Below, one piece after another: positions 47,232 through 53,778 of a stretch of 64,000 nucleotides of DNA. A program made the position numbers and the translations under genes. Within the stretch, counting starts at the first letter, position 1, and every line of letters begins with the position of its first letter. The DNA lies in the NCBI GenBank assembly GCA_018676675.1, contig JABHEG010000177.1, positions 21,509-85,508 on the forward strand, given 5' to 3'. The notes beneath the pieces were generated by a model. It did no database searches, was not told the DNA's origin, and worked only from the letters and a program-made list of their open reading frames with translations. Origin of the DNA: Lentisphaerota bacterium (GTDB taxonomy: Bacteria; Verrucomicrobiota; Lentisphaeria; Oligosphaerales; JABHEG01).

Positions 47232-47447
47232 ATGAAAACCAAGACAGCTGCCCCACTGTTCATTCCCGCAGCCTTCTGCGCCCTCATCTCGACGATGGCA
47301 TTGTTCATCGGAGACTCCGCCAAGCCGGCGTTCTTCGCCTTCCTGCCCATGTGCTTCTTCTTCGCCGCAACGCCTCTCATCGCGATGGACAAGAGGCCGA
47401 CAGATCTTGAAGAGAAACTGAAGCAAGCGAACCAAGAAAGCTCGTAA
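47232..47447 (+). CDS. small membrane protein, probable integron-cassette gene
   Basis: 71 residues from the ATG at 47232, with AGGA upstream. Two hydrophobic segments are visible (LFIPAAFCALISTMALFIG, ~9-27; AFFAFLPMCFFFAATPLIA, ~33-51), followed by a charged tail (DLEEKLKQANQESS). No family recognised. The TAA stop at 47445-47447 abuts the attC-like palindrome at 47443-47508, the spacing typical of an integron cassette gene. A longer reading running back through the tandem repeats is not supported. Confidence 0.6.
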   Translation: MKTKTAAPLFIPAAFCALISTMALFIGDSAKPAFFAFLPMCFFFAATPLIAMDKRPTDLEEKLKQANQESS

Positions 47448-47508
47448 AGGCCAGTTCACCAGACGACCTACGCTGCGCTCCGTGGCAACCGGTGACTGGC
47501 GCATTCAC
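47443..47508 (+). other. attC-like recombination site, plus-strand orientation
   Basis: Imperfect palindrome: GCCAGTTCACC (47450-47460) pairs with GGTGACTGGC (47491-47500) leaving one extra T in the left arm, the extrahelical base typical of attC. The interior (CAGACGACCTACGCTGCGCT) is nearly identical to the attC at 49912-49978, but on the opposite strand. Outer core boxes are degenerate (TCGTAAA and GCATTCA). It directly follows the 71-residue gene. Confidence 0.65.
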
Positions 47509-47529
47509 CCCGGGATAAGGACTTCTCGC

Positions 47530-47688
47530 ATGGACACGAGTTCACACGAACGTGGGCTGACGCTCAGAAGATCCAGTGTTGCCTGGGCCCAGTGTCTGGC
47601 CATCGTCGCGGCTGTCCTGTGCTCACCCGGCGCCATGGTCGCGCGAGCGGACCAGTCAGAGGGACTGTTCCGCGAGGAGGCGGTGTGA
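47530..47688 (+). CDS. small protein with signal-peptide-like N-terminus, hypothetical
   Basis: 52 residues from the ATG at 47530, with AAGGA 8 nt upstream. A hydrophobic export-like segment (AWAQCLAIVAAVLCSPGAMVARA, roughly residues 19-41) is followed by only a short tail. The stop overlaps a GTG of another short frame (47685-47804), so this may be a frameshifted or decayed gene. It begins about 23 bp after the plus-oriented attC-like site, as expected for a cassette gene. No family recognised. Confidence 0.4.
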   Translation: MDTSSHERGLTLRRSSVAWAQCLAIVAAVLCSPGAMVARADQSEGLFREEAV

Positions 47689-47804
47689 CCCTGAGGTTGA
47701 ACCACGAAATGGAGCCAACTGCGCTGTCCTCGAGCGAGTTTTCTGCAATGGCTGAGAAAATCGCTACACATGGAGACTACTACCGCAAACATGCCGAACA
47801 CTGA
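47685..47804 (+). CDS. short open frame, possibly the second part of a decayed gene
   Basis: 39 codons from a GTG overlapping the previous stop (GTGTGA), ending at the TGA at 47802-47804 inside the attC-like site at 47793-47851. The product (LRLNHEMEPTALSSSEF...) is hydrophilic and unrecognised. Either a coupled small gene or the frameshifted end of the upstream one; evidence is weak. Confidence 0.25.
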   Translation: MTLRLNHEMEPTALSSSEFSAMAEKIATHGDYYRKHAEH

Positions 47805-47851
47805 TATCACCGGCGGCGGCTAGGCCGTCCCGGTGCATGCACTCGTTCTCT
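47793..47851 (-). other. attC-like recombination site
   Basis: 59-bp imperfect palindrome. On the plus strand GCCGAAC (47793-47799) and GTTCTCT (47845-47851) are the outer core boxes; CACCGG/CCGGTG form the inner stem, and CGGC-TAG-GCCG makes a terminal hairpin. The half GGTGCATGCACTCGTT is shared exactly with the attC-like site at 48130-48200, on the same strand. Its minus-strand R'' box (AGAGAAC) complements the R' box of the cassette start at 48136 (GTTCTCA) at 6 of 7 positions. Polarity is taken as minus by similarity to the 48130 site, but is not certain. Confidence 0.65.
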
Positions 47852-47889
47852 GAATCTGTATGCGCAGACGCCTCTTGACTGGCTTCCGT

Positions 47890-48108
47890 TCATTGGCCCG
47901 GTGGCTCAGGTCCCTCATCCTCCTTTGCCTTTGACGCGGCGCGAATGATTCCCTGGATCAGTCGAGAGAGCACAATTGCCCCGATCCCGATCAGGGCCGG
48001 GACTCCCCAGATGACGACCTCCCAGAACATGAGAGGCGAACTCATGGCCACAACCCAGGCGATAAGGGCAAGCACGGCGAGGATCGGGATGTCCCACTTT
48101 CTTGACAT
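47890..48108 (-). CDS. small two-helix membrane protein, integron-cassette gene
   Basis: 72 residues from the ATG at 48108 (AAAGG 7 nt upstream). Two membrane segments (IPILAVLALIAWVVAMSSPL, ~7-27; VVIWGVPALIGIGAIVLSRLI, ~32-52) and a charged tail (AASKAKEDEGPEPPGQ). It begins 22 bp inside a cassette whose edges are GTTCTCA (minus strand, 48136-48130) and AGAGAAC (47851-47845). No family recognised; small membrane proteins of unknown function are common cassette cargo. Confidence 0.65.
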   Translation of the reverse strand: MSRKWDIPILAVLALIAWVVAMSSPLMFWEVVIWGVPALIGIGAIVLSRLIQGIIRAASKAKEDEGPEPPGQ

Positions 48109-48129
48109 GGGTTGGCCTTTGTCCGCAAC

Positions 48130-48200
48130 TGAGAACGCCAGCATCACCCCCTGGGAATCGCAACGCGATTCTCCGGTCGGGGTGCATGCACTCGTTGGAG
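48130..48200 (-). other. attC recombination site of the two-gene cassette
   Basis: 71-bp imperfect palindrome read on the minus strand: R'' CTCCAAC (48200-48194), L'' GCATGCACC, a terminal hairpin GAATCGC-GTT-GCGATTC, L' GGTGATGC, and R' GTTCTCA (48136-48130) within GGCGTT. The left arm has one extra G relative to the right arm (an extrahelical base), as in known attC sites. R'' is the exact complement of the GTTGGAG box that opens the same cassette at 49168-49162. Confidence 0.75.
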
Positions 48201-48219
48201 TGTTCAATTTGTCTTGTCG

Positions 48220-48741
48220 TCAAGTGTCAATGTAGATGACAAACGCATACAACCAGAACAAGTGCAGCATCCCGCCGCAGACGACCAATGTGGACAGTGA
48301 GAGTCTCCGCCAGTTGTGGTGTCGTGCGCACGCTCCCAGGTTCTGCAACGCCATCACGACGACTCCACCAAGGAGGAACTGAGCTCCCAGGAGAATGCCC
48401 CACAGTAGCATGCCCAGCCACCCACTATCGGGGAAGGAAGGCCACAGGATCCCTTGAAGGAGTACCACCAATGGGATCGCCACGACGCACGATTCTGCAA
48501 TCGGCTGGTGTGCCGGGCGGCTCCGGCGGAAAGCCACAACTGCCGCCACAAGGCCCACGACCACCGGGGTCAGTAGCGCACCCCAGAACGCAATCGCCGC
48601 GTAGGTATAGTCCATCGGTGCAGGCGGCGGCAATTCACCACCTGAATAGCGCCAAGCATGCAGACGATCGGCGGAGAGGACCAGCCGCCACAGAGCCCAC
48701 ATCACGGGGGCCATCGCCGGAATCCACATCCATCGCTTCAT
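48220..48741 (-). CDS. polytopic membrane protein, second gene of a two-gene cassette
   Basis: 173 residues from the ATG at 48741, with AGGTG 6 nt upstream; an ATG six codons earlier is possible. Four or five hydrophobic segments: ~3-25 (MWIPAMAPVMWALWRLVLSA), ~43-68 (YAAIAFWGALLTPVVVGLVAAVVAF), ~80-100 (VVAIPLVVLLQGILWP), ~108-130 (GMLLWGILLGAQFLLGGVVVMAL) and ~145-172 (LSTLVVCGGMLHLFWLYAFVIYI). No family recognised. It lies 86 bp after the 106-residue gene with no attC between them, and both sit between the matched core boxes at 49168 and 48194, so they form one cassette. Confidence 0.7.
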   Translation of the reverse strand: MKRWMWIPAMAPVMWALWRLVLSADRLHAWRYSGGELPPPAPMDYTYAAIAFWGALLTPVVVGLVAAVVAFRRSRPAHQPIAESCVVAIPLVVLLQGILWPSFPDSGWLGMLLWGILLGAQFLLGGVVVMALQNLGACARHHNWRRLSLSTLVVCGGMLHLFWLYAFVIYIDT

Positions 48742-48827
48742 CGTCACACCTGTCTTCATCTGTCCGCGAACTGCGGTGTCTGCGGTGACGCCTAGCCGTC
48801 CGAAGAATGCTCTGGTCGGGGTCTTCT

Positions 48828-49148
48828 CTACCACTTCAGAAGTGCTATCAGACCCCGATGGACAAAGAAAATCACACCGAGCTGGATGGCCGTCGAGAGC
48901 ACGCCCAGGCCCTGCAGGAGTGGTCGCGGCCATCCGCGAACGGATTTCACGCCCCAGACCGCCAGCGCGAGGGCAGTGAGCGCCTGCAACCCGGCAACGA
49001 CGTGTGCTAAGGTCTGCATCGCAGGATTCGAGAGGAGATGGAGATGGAGCTCGACATAGATAAAGAACAGGACGGGCCATCCGAACACAACCATCAGACT
49101 CACGATATGGGCAGTCAGTATGCGGCTATTCTGGTTCTCATCTTCCAT
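48828..49148 (-). CDS. small polytopic membrane protein, first gene of a two-gene cassette
   Basis: 106 residues starting 13 bp after the GTTGGAG cassette edge, with GGTGAG just upstream. Three hydrophobic segments: ~14-33 (IVSLMVVFGWPVLFFIYVEL), ~45-66 (LAHVVAGLQALTALALAVWGV) and ~77-100 (LLQGLGVLSTAIQLGVIFFVHRGL). The N-terminus (MEDENQNSR) is hydrophilic. The LST.....G..........(A/I) ending loosely resembles the end of the downstream membrane protein, so the two may be partners. No family recognised. Confidence 0.7.
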   Translation of the reverse strand: MEDENQNSRILTAHIVSLMVVFGWPVLFFIYVELHLHLLSNPAMQTLAHVVAGLQALTALALAVWGVKSVRGWPRPLLQGLGVLSTAIQLGVIFFVHRGLIALLKW

Positions 49149-49161
49149 ATCTTCTCACCGA

Positions 49162-49168
49162 CTCCAAC
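49162..49168 (-). other. integron core box (R') at 5' edge of the two-gene cassette
   Basis: GTTGGAG on the minus strand, preceded by GGGGGCGGC. It exactly complements the R'' box CTCCAAC at the other end of the cassette (48200-48194). The remaining arm of the attC to which it belongs (end of the GNAT cassette, somewhere in 49169-49409) could not be identified; that 240-bp stretch holds no gene. Confidence 0.65.
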
Positions 49169-49409
49169 GCCGCCCCCTACCTGAAGGCCAGAACACCGCT
49201 GGGAACATGAACCCAGAGCTGCCCCCACCAGCATCAGCAGTTCCTCCTCAAATCACTCAGGAACTCCCTCGGTCTTCTGTTCAATGATACAGGAAACAGG
49301 GAAAAGAGCCAACTTGAGAGACGGCCGCCCCGTGGAGCGCGGAGGATCCCAGGACGGTTGGGAAGCGGACAGCTCGTGGCTGCCCGGGGTTGTTCAACAG
49401 GACGGTGGG

Positions 49410-49898
49410 TCAGGGGTCAGTGTGATCTACCTTATGTCGTTGGGCGATGTCCTTCTTGATCTTGATCTCCTCAGGACACCCGGGGTTGTCTGTCTTGTTG
49501 GTTTGGTAGATCGTGAAGCCTTGGCTGAAATAGAACTGTCGGGTTGCTTCGTACGGCTCGTACTCCACACTGCTTCCCAAGGTGTAGGTCGCGATTTCAG
49601 TGACACCGTGGTGCCTCCCGAACTCCTCTGCACAGCCGAGGAGTTCGGCTCCAATACCATTTCTCCGGTGATCCGGTCGAACGCCGAGCCAGCCAATATT
49701 GATTCGGCCTTCAGCAAAGAAGGCACTGATGAAGCCGACGATCCGGCCGTCTGACAGGGCCACAAAACCATGCTGATGCCGCAAGTCAGTGGGGATGGCT
49801 CGGCCCCGGGCATCCTCGTCAAACCACTCCGGCAGTGCCTCGGCCACTGCGACGATGGCGGCGTGATCCGAATCCTGAATGGGGCGTGTCTCAGTCAT
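49410..49898 (-). CDS. GNAT-family N-acetyltransferase, integron-cassette gene
   Basis: 162 residues with the GNAT fold: N-terminal strand and helix (IQDSDHAAIVAVAEALPEWF), beta-4 (GRINIGWLGVRPDHRRNGIG, with the acetyl-CoA pyrophosphate-binding (R/Q)xxGxG/A loop as RRNGIG at ~79-84), and EATRQFYFSQGFTIYQTNK in the last conserved region. It transfers an acetyl group from acetyl-CoA to an amine whose identity is unknown; cassette-borne relatives sometimes inactivate drugs, but nothing here specifies that. AGGGAG lies just before the ATG. The start is 14 bp after the attC site at 49912-49978. Confidence 0.88.
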   Translation of the reverse strand: MTETRPIQDSDHAAIVAVAEALPEWFDEDARGRAIPTDLRHQHGFVALSDGRIVGFISAFFAEGRINIGWLGVRPDHRRNGIGAELLGCAEEFGRHHGVTEIATYTLGSSVEYEPYEATRQFYFSQGFTIYQTNKTDNPGCPEEIKIKKDIAQRHKVDHTDP

Positions 49899-49911
49899 TT
49901 CTCCCTTCTCC

Positions 49912-49978
49912 GGATAGCGCTTGGCTCACCAGCGGACGGAGCGCAGCATAGGCCGTCTGGTGAAGCCGGATGTTAGCC
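49912..49978 (-). other. attC recombination site after the first cassette gene
   Basis: 67-bp imperfect palindrome on the minus strand: R'' GGCTAAC (49978-49972), L'' GGCTTCACCAG, a central CAGACGGCCTATGCTGCGCT region, L' CTGGTGAGCC, then AAGC and R' GCTATCC (49918-49912). One extra T in L'' relative to L' gives the extrahelical base. R'' is the exact complement of GTTAGCC at 50565-50559. R' has C where the conserved GTT has T, so this junction may be less active. Confidence 0.8.
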
Positions 49979-49991
49979 CCTCATGGACGCA

Positions 49992-50540
49992 CTACTTGAT
50001 CCTCTTTCCAAGGCCCTTCAGGGGTGTACCATCTGGATACAGAGACTTCGGGTTGAAATGCTCCACATGCAATCGCTTCCCCTTGAGTGTCAGCTTCTCC
50101 AGCTTGCCATCGCCCACGTCCAAGAGCAAATCTGGTCCCTCTACTAGGAGCTTACCTTCAAGTCCCGTGTCAAGCCAGATGGCCGTGCCGTTACTCCTGA
50201 TCCCGTAGGAGCGGCTCGAGTTATTGTCGTATTCGACCCGCCATTTGCCCACGAGACGAAGTGGGTCCACGGCTCTGGGGATGCTGACACGGTCCATCTC
50301 GGCCTTGACCGCCAGGGCGCCCTGCAGATCATCCTTCCTTGTCAGACGCTTATGGAGGGTCTTGAGCTTGGTCAGGTATTGCCTGCGCACAGGCCCAACC
50401 ACCCGCTCAACTTCATGCTCGTAGCGCGCCTTTACTTCGAGAAGCTCTTTGGGAACGGCCGACTCCTGTGCCGAAGCCATAGCGGCGCTCAGAGCAAGAA
50501 CGAGCACGACCGACGGAAGTTGTTCGAGGGAATGTATCAT
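49992..50540 (-). CDS. secreted protein of PVC type, first cassette gene
   Basis: 182 residues with a signal peptide (LPSVVLVLALSAAMASAQ). Residues ~30-90 form a Lys/Arg/Glu-rich helical segment (LLEVKARYEHEVERVVG...YLTKLKTLHKRLTRKDDLQGALAVKAEMDRV), a pattern I associate with uncharacterised secreted proteins of Planctomycetes and Verrucomicrobia; the rest is a small beta domain (GKWRVEYDNN...). AGGAGGAGG precedes the ATG, right after the GTTAGCC junction next to the integrase remnant, so this would be the cassette nearest the promoter. No enzymatic role is visible. Confidence 0.75.
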   Translation of the reverse strand: MIHSLEQLPSVVLVLALSAAMASAQESAVPKELLEVKARYEHEVERVVGPVRRQYLTKLKTLHKRLTRKDDLQGALAVKAEMDRVSIPRAVDPLRLVGKWRVEYDNNSSRSYGIRSNGTAIWLDTGLEGKLLVEGPDLLLDVGDGKLEKLTLKGKRLHVEHFNPKSLYPDGTPLKGLGKRIK

Positions 50541-50558
50541 CTGCCAATCCTCCTCCTA

Positions 50559-50602
50559 GGCTAACGTACCTAGGATTATGCGGCGCTCTGCCGCCGTATA
50601 AT
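50559..50602 (-). other. attI-like junction next to the integrase remnant
   Basis: GTTAGCC on the minus strand (50565-50559) is the core box joining the first cassette to the platform; it exactly complements the R'' box of that cassette's attC. Next to it on the integrase side lie the inverted repeat GCGGC-GCTCT-GCCGC (50580-50594) and TATAAT (50597-50602, plus strand). No outer attI direct repeats could be identified by eye, and the cassette promoter could not be assigned. Confidence 0.6.
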
Positions 50603-50684
50603 CCCTGTTGAATCCAGCCGTCGCAGGATGACGGCGTGGTAAGGGTCGTCTATCGGGCTATTCCCTGCACTCCAAGTGTAGAAT

Positions 50685-50966
50685 ATGGCGATTGAGAAGG
50701 CAAAGCAAGAGTCCGGTGGGGTAGGCAGGTGGTCTCAGGAGGACGAGCAACGTGGAGAGAAGGCGGCGCAGCAGGCCGGAATCAACAAACGCATCAACGT
50801 ACACTGTCTTCGGCATTCGTTCGCTACGCACCTTCTCGCCAGTGGCATGGACATACGCAAGATCCAGGAACTTCTCGGCCACGTGAACGTCCAGACGGCC
50901 ATGATTTACACGCACGTGCTGAAGAACACAGACCCGGATGGGAGCAGCCCGTCGGATGAGCTCTGA
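50685..50966 (+). pseudogene. intI: truncated integron-type tyrosine recombinase (C-terminal fragment)
   Basis: The last ~65 of 93 codons match the C-terminus of integron integrases: KAAQQAGI...VHCLRHSFATHLLASG, then DIRKIQELLGHVNVQTAMIY and THVLK. The HxxR (H57, R60 region), LLGH histidine and nucleophilic tyrosine (MIYTH) are intact, and the end (DGSSPSDEL) resembles the family's GVRSPLD tail. A full IntI is about 320 residues. The first catalytic arginine, the integron-specific extra helix and the DNA-binding N-terminal domain are missing, and only 120 bp separate the fragment from the cassette junction, so this is a deletion, not a frameshift. It is transcribed away from the cassette array, the normal IntI geometry. 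Confidence 0.82.
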
Positions 50967-51454
50967 ACGGGAGGCAGGGAGGGACATTGTGGCAGGCTCA
51001 GGCACCGTCGAACATCTCCCTAGCGGTCAACGGGCAGGAACATGCTCCAACGAGGCGGGAGCCTAACGACCAGGAACACGTCCGCAGGGACCGCTTGCCA
51101 GAACCGCCCAGACTAGGCAAGAGAAAGGCGGCAAGGAGGTGCAGATCGGAGTTATTGGAGAAGAACGCGCGGCTATCTGGAGTCCATTCTCGGCGGTGAC
51201 ACAGCCCGACAGAGACAATCTCAACGGATGCCATGCCCGCTTGATGCGGTCCCGAAGCGGTGGCAGGGACGTCTCTGTCGTCGCGACGTCAACTGTCGAG
51301 CCTGACGCCGCGATGCCGACCCCTTTGGGGGGGGGCGTCCTCCTGTCGCGGGCCGGGAGTCGCTGCGAAGACGTGCTCTGCTCTTCTTCCCAGCTCAGAG
51401 CATTTGTTGTTGTGTTTCGCACCAGCAGACCCTAGCAGGCCCAAGTAACACCAA
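50967..51454. other. intergenic region between integrase remnant and tRNA-Val terminator
   Basis: About 490 bp with only short open frames lacking ribosome sites or recognisable products. It contains a G8 run near 51327. I see no missing integrase sequence, attC palindrome or other element here. Confidence 0.5.
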
Positions 51455-51490
51455 CAAAAAAGCCCCGGGAGTTGTGCTCCCGAGGCTGTT
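51455..51490 (-). terminator. intrinsic terminator of tRNA-Val
   Basis: On the minus strand AGCCTCGGGAG and CTCCCGGGGCT form an 11-bp stem with one G-T pair, loop CACAA, followed by TTTTTTG. It starts 5 bp downstream of the encoded CCA of the tRNA. Textbook Rho-independent terminator. Confidence 0.9.
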
Positions 51491-51494
51491 AAGA

Positions 51495-51571
51495 TGGTGG
51501 GCGATACAGAACTCGAATCTGTGACCTCCACGGTGTCGACGTGGCGCTCTAACCAACTGAGCTAATCGCCC
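51495..51571 (-). tRNA. tRNA-Val (anticodon GAC)
   Basis: 77 nt including an encoded CCA. Acceptor GGGCGAT pairs with ATCGCCC; D-arm GCTC...GAGC; anticodon stem CCACG/CGTGG around the loop TCGACAC, so the anticodon is GAC; TpsiC arm ACAGA-TTCGAGT-TCTGT. The base before the anticodon is C instead of the near-universal U33, which is unusual but does not disturb the fold. Own terminator immediately downstream. Confidence 0.9.
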
Positions 51572-51648
51572 TCATTTTCGAACGGATAAAATACTCAATC
51601 TAAGCCGTCAGGTCAAGCCGTCGGCAGGAACAAATGCGTTCCCCCTGA

Positions 51649-53025
51649 TCAGCTACGCTTCGCTTTGGTCATGGCTGGGGGCAGCTTCGGGGCCTCCAAG
51701 TCTCCCATGTCGATGACCTGGTAGAAGATCTCGTGGAGCATCTTGAGCAGAACACAACGTGCCTCGAGACCGATCCGGACGTCTTCGAACATATCAGTCA
51801 AGGAGAGCCAGTAGGCCGGCACATCGCCGGTCATGACTTCGCGACTGTTGCTCTGAGCGATGCTGTCGACCAACGTCTTTTCAGCGCCCATGAGCTTTGT
51901 CCAGAACTGAGTGATACTGCCGTCGATGGTAAGGGTCCGGTCTTCTTCGTAACGCAGCTTCTTGATGAGACTGTTGAACTGGCGTTTGAGCGCTGGCGTC
52001 AGCTTCATCTGACTGCCGACCTTCGGCCAATCGAACTTATCAAGCAAGAGGTCCGGGAAGCACTCCAGAATGGCGGCCCGTTCGTTCAGGCCCTCGATTT
52101 CCGCTTCTTTGTCCTTTACGCTCGTCTCGAGCTCGGCAATGCGCTCTTCCCGCCCCTTCGTCTCGACCCGCTGCTCTTCGTACTTCGCCTGCCATTGGCC
52201 CAGCTGGTCTTCCAACCGCTTGACCTCTTTCGCCAAACGCGTAACCTCGGCCTTGGCCTTCTTCTTCGCCTCAACCTTGTGCTTCTTGATCGTCTCTTCG
52301 GCCGAATCGACCTCGCTGCGCAGCCGCTTGTTTTCGGTCTGCACGGATTCCATACGGGTCTCGAAAGTCGTCACCTCGACCCGAAGTTCGCGCGTCGCAC
52401 GTTTCTGGTCGACCGATTCTGAGCTAACCTGCGTCGTCTGCTTCTGAAGACGCTCGTTTTCCTGCGTCAGGCGGTCGTTTTCTCTCTGAAGCTCATCCAT
52501 CCGTTCCTCGAACGAGCTGATGCGGTCGAGCAGATGGGTGTTGCCCTGGCTGTCGTCCAGGATTTTCTGAGCCTGCTCATCCGTGAACTTCAGCGGACTG
52601 AAAACGAGCAAGACGCGCCACTTCTGCAGATCATCGATCTTGAAGAAGCCGTCAAACTTCTCTTCAGAAAGGACGTACACATCCTCCTCAAGCTCTTCCT
52701 TTTCACGATACTCTTTGTATTCATCCGAGTGGAAGAACTCTTCGAGTGCCGTATGCAGATCCGCATGGATGGGATACCAAGCGGCAAACACCCCATTGCA
52801 GAAACTGGCTGAGAACTCCGCTTTTTTGGCTTCACGCACGACGAGCTTTTGCACCCGCTTCCGGCGCTTCGCATCCAGCCGATGTCCACCGGCCGTGCAA
52901 AACTTCAGAAGCTGCGCATTGGCCTGCACAAACGCCCGAAAAGAGCTCCACGGGAGCTCGTCGAGCATGGTACAGAACAGCTCTTCCTGGTTAATGCCCT
53001 GGAGTGTTTCGCTATTATCCAACAT
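51649..53025 (-). CDS. coiled-coil protein of unknown function
   Basis: 458 residues; the ATG overlaps the end of the upstream gene by 11 bp, so translation is coupled. Three parts: a globular N-terminal region (~1-165; CTMLDELPWSSFRAFVQANA, FFHSDEYKEYREKEELEED), a long heptad-rich coiled coil (~170-335; ERMDELQRENDRLTQENERL, EVTRLAKEVKRLEDQLGQW), and a globular C-terminal region (~340-458; LLLDKFDWPKVGSQMKLTPA, DVRIGLEARCVLLKMLHEIF). No ATPase, nuclease or membrane segment is visible. I do not recognise a family. A structural or scaffolding role with its small partner is an inference. Confidence 0.8.
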   Translation of the reverse strand: MLDNSETLQGINQEELFCTMLDELPWSSFRAFVQANAQLLKFCTAGGHRLDAKRRKRVQKLVVREAKKAEFSASFCNGVFAAWYPIHADLHTALEEFFHSDEYKEYREKEELEEDVYVLSEEKFDGFFKIDDLQKWRVLLVFSPLKFTDEQAQKILDDSQGNTHLLDRISSFEERMDELQRENDRLTQENERLQKQTTQVSSESVDQKRATRELRVEVTTFETRMESVQTENKRLRSEVDSAEETIKKHKVEAKKKAKAEVTRLAKEVKRLEDQLGQWQAKYEEQRVETKGREERIAELETSVKDKEAEIEGLNERAAILECFPDLLLDKFDWPKVGSQMKLTPALKRQFNSLIKKLRYEEDRTLTIDGSITQFWTKLMGAEKTLVDSIAQSNSREVMTGDVPAYWLSLTDMFEDVRIGLEARCVLLKMLHEIFYQVIDMGDLEAPKLPPAMTKAKRS

Positions 53026-53380
53026 CCAGGAGATACTCCCTCTTTAGCAGTTCAGCCGAATCGGCCAAGAGCGTTGCCGCCATCTGGCGGCGCAGCGAGA
53101 ACTCGATCTTGTGTGACGCATTCTTCAGCGTAGAGGCAAGGTCTTTCTTGCCTTCACGGCGGGCCTTGGCGCCCATTTTCAGACACAGTAGCATGGCCTC
53201 ACGCCAAGCCTGTTTCTGGCACAGAGCCACGCACTGGCTCATGGTGTCGTCCGGAGCCGCCTGCGAAGCGGCCGCCTTTGTCTTTGTCTTTGTCTTTGTC
53301 TGCGGAGTGCGCGCGCCACGTTTCCGTTTGCGCTTGCTGAGCTTCTTCTCGCTCACTTCAGCTGTCTTGGCCTTGGCCAT
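53015..53380 (-). CDS. small Lys-rich protein, partner of the coiled-coil protein
   Basis: 121 residues from the ATG at 53380. The first ~45 residues are very basic and low-complexity (SEKKLSKRKRKRGART, then KTKTKTK), followed by a helical domain (~55-121; ALCQKQAWREAMLLCLKMGA, IEFSLRRQMAATLLADSAEL) that resembles a TPR-like helical pair. The KTKTKTK run is encoded by four copies of a 6-bp repeat (TTTGTC on the plus strand, 53278-53301), so copy-number change would alter length without shifting the frame. It overlaps the coiled-coil gene. The basic tail suggests nucleic-acid or acidic-partner binding, as inference. Not recognised. Confidence 0.75.
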   Translation of the reverse strand: MAKAKTAEVSEKKLSKRKRKRGARTPQTKTKTKTKAAASQAAPDDTMSQCVALCQKQAWREAMLLCLKMGAKARREGKKDLASTLKNASHKIEFSLRRQMAATLLADSAELLKREYLLDVG

Positions 53381-53778
53381 GCCTGTTCCTTGATCAGGGG
53401 TCTGAGACGGCAGGATATCGTCGATGGGGGCGATTGGGTGAAACAACGCTCCGAGGATAGCGGAGACGCCGACTCTCAATGGTGGGATCACGAGTCCATC
53501 AGCTTGTCACGTCGCACAAGTGCCTGGTTGAACACCTTTTCCACAGGCAACACCACATACCCCATGGGGCCGATTCCGGCCAAACTCCCAGGAAACTGAA
53601 CCTGTTAGAGAGATGGCACTCACGCCCGAATGGCCGTCCGGTGCTGCCGAGAAACGGCCACATCCTGCACGAGAGCCGTACCTGAAACTCCATGACCTGC
53701 CTATGCAGCAGACCCCCACCAGCTCTGGCGGAAGCTGCCCCTTACGGCAGCATGAACGATACGGAACCCGTCAAACAA
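53381..53778. other. intergenic region upstream of the coiled-coil operon
   Basis: About 400 bp without a credible gene. It should hold the minus-strand promoter for the two-gene operon; none could be assigned. A short inverted repeat CTTGT-N8-ACAAG lies at 53503-53520. Confidence 0.4.

Noticed and set aside
48742..48827. attC site between the two membrane-protein genes
   Set aside because: No palindrome with extrahelical base is present, and the matched core boxes span both genes.
53278..53301. TTTGTC hexamer run as a phase-variation switch
   Set aside because: The unit is 6 bp, so copy-number change keeps the reading frame.
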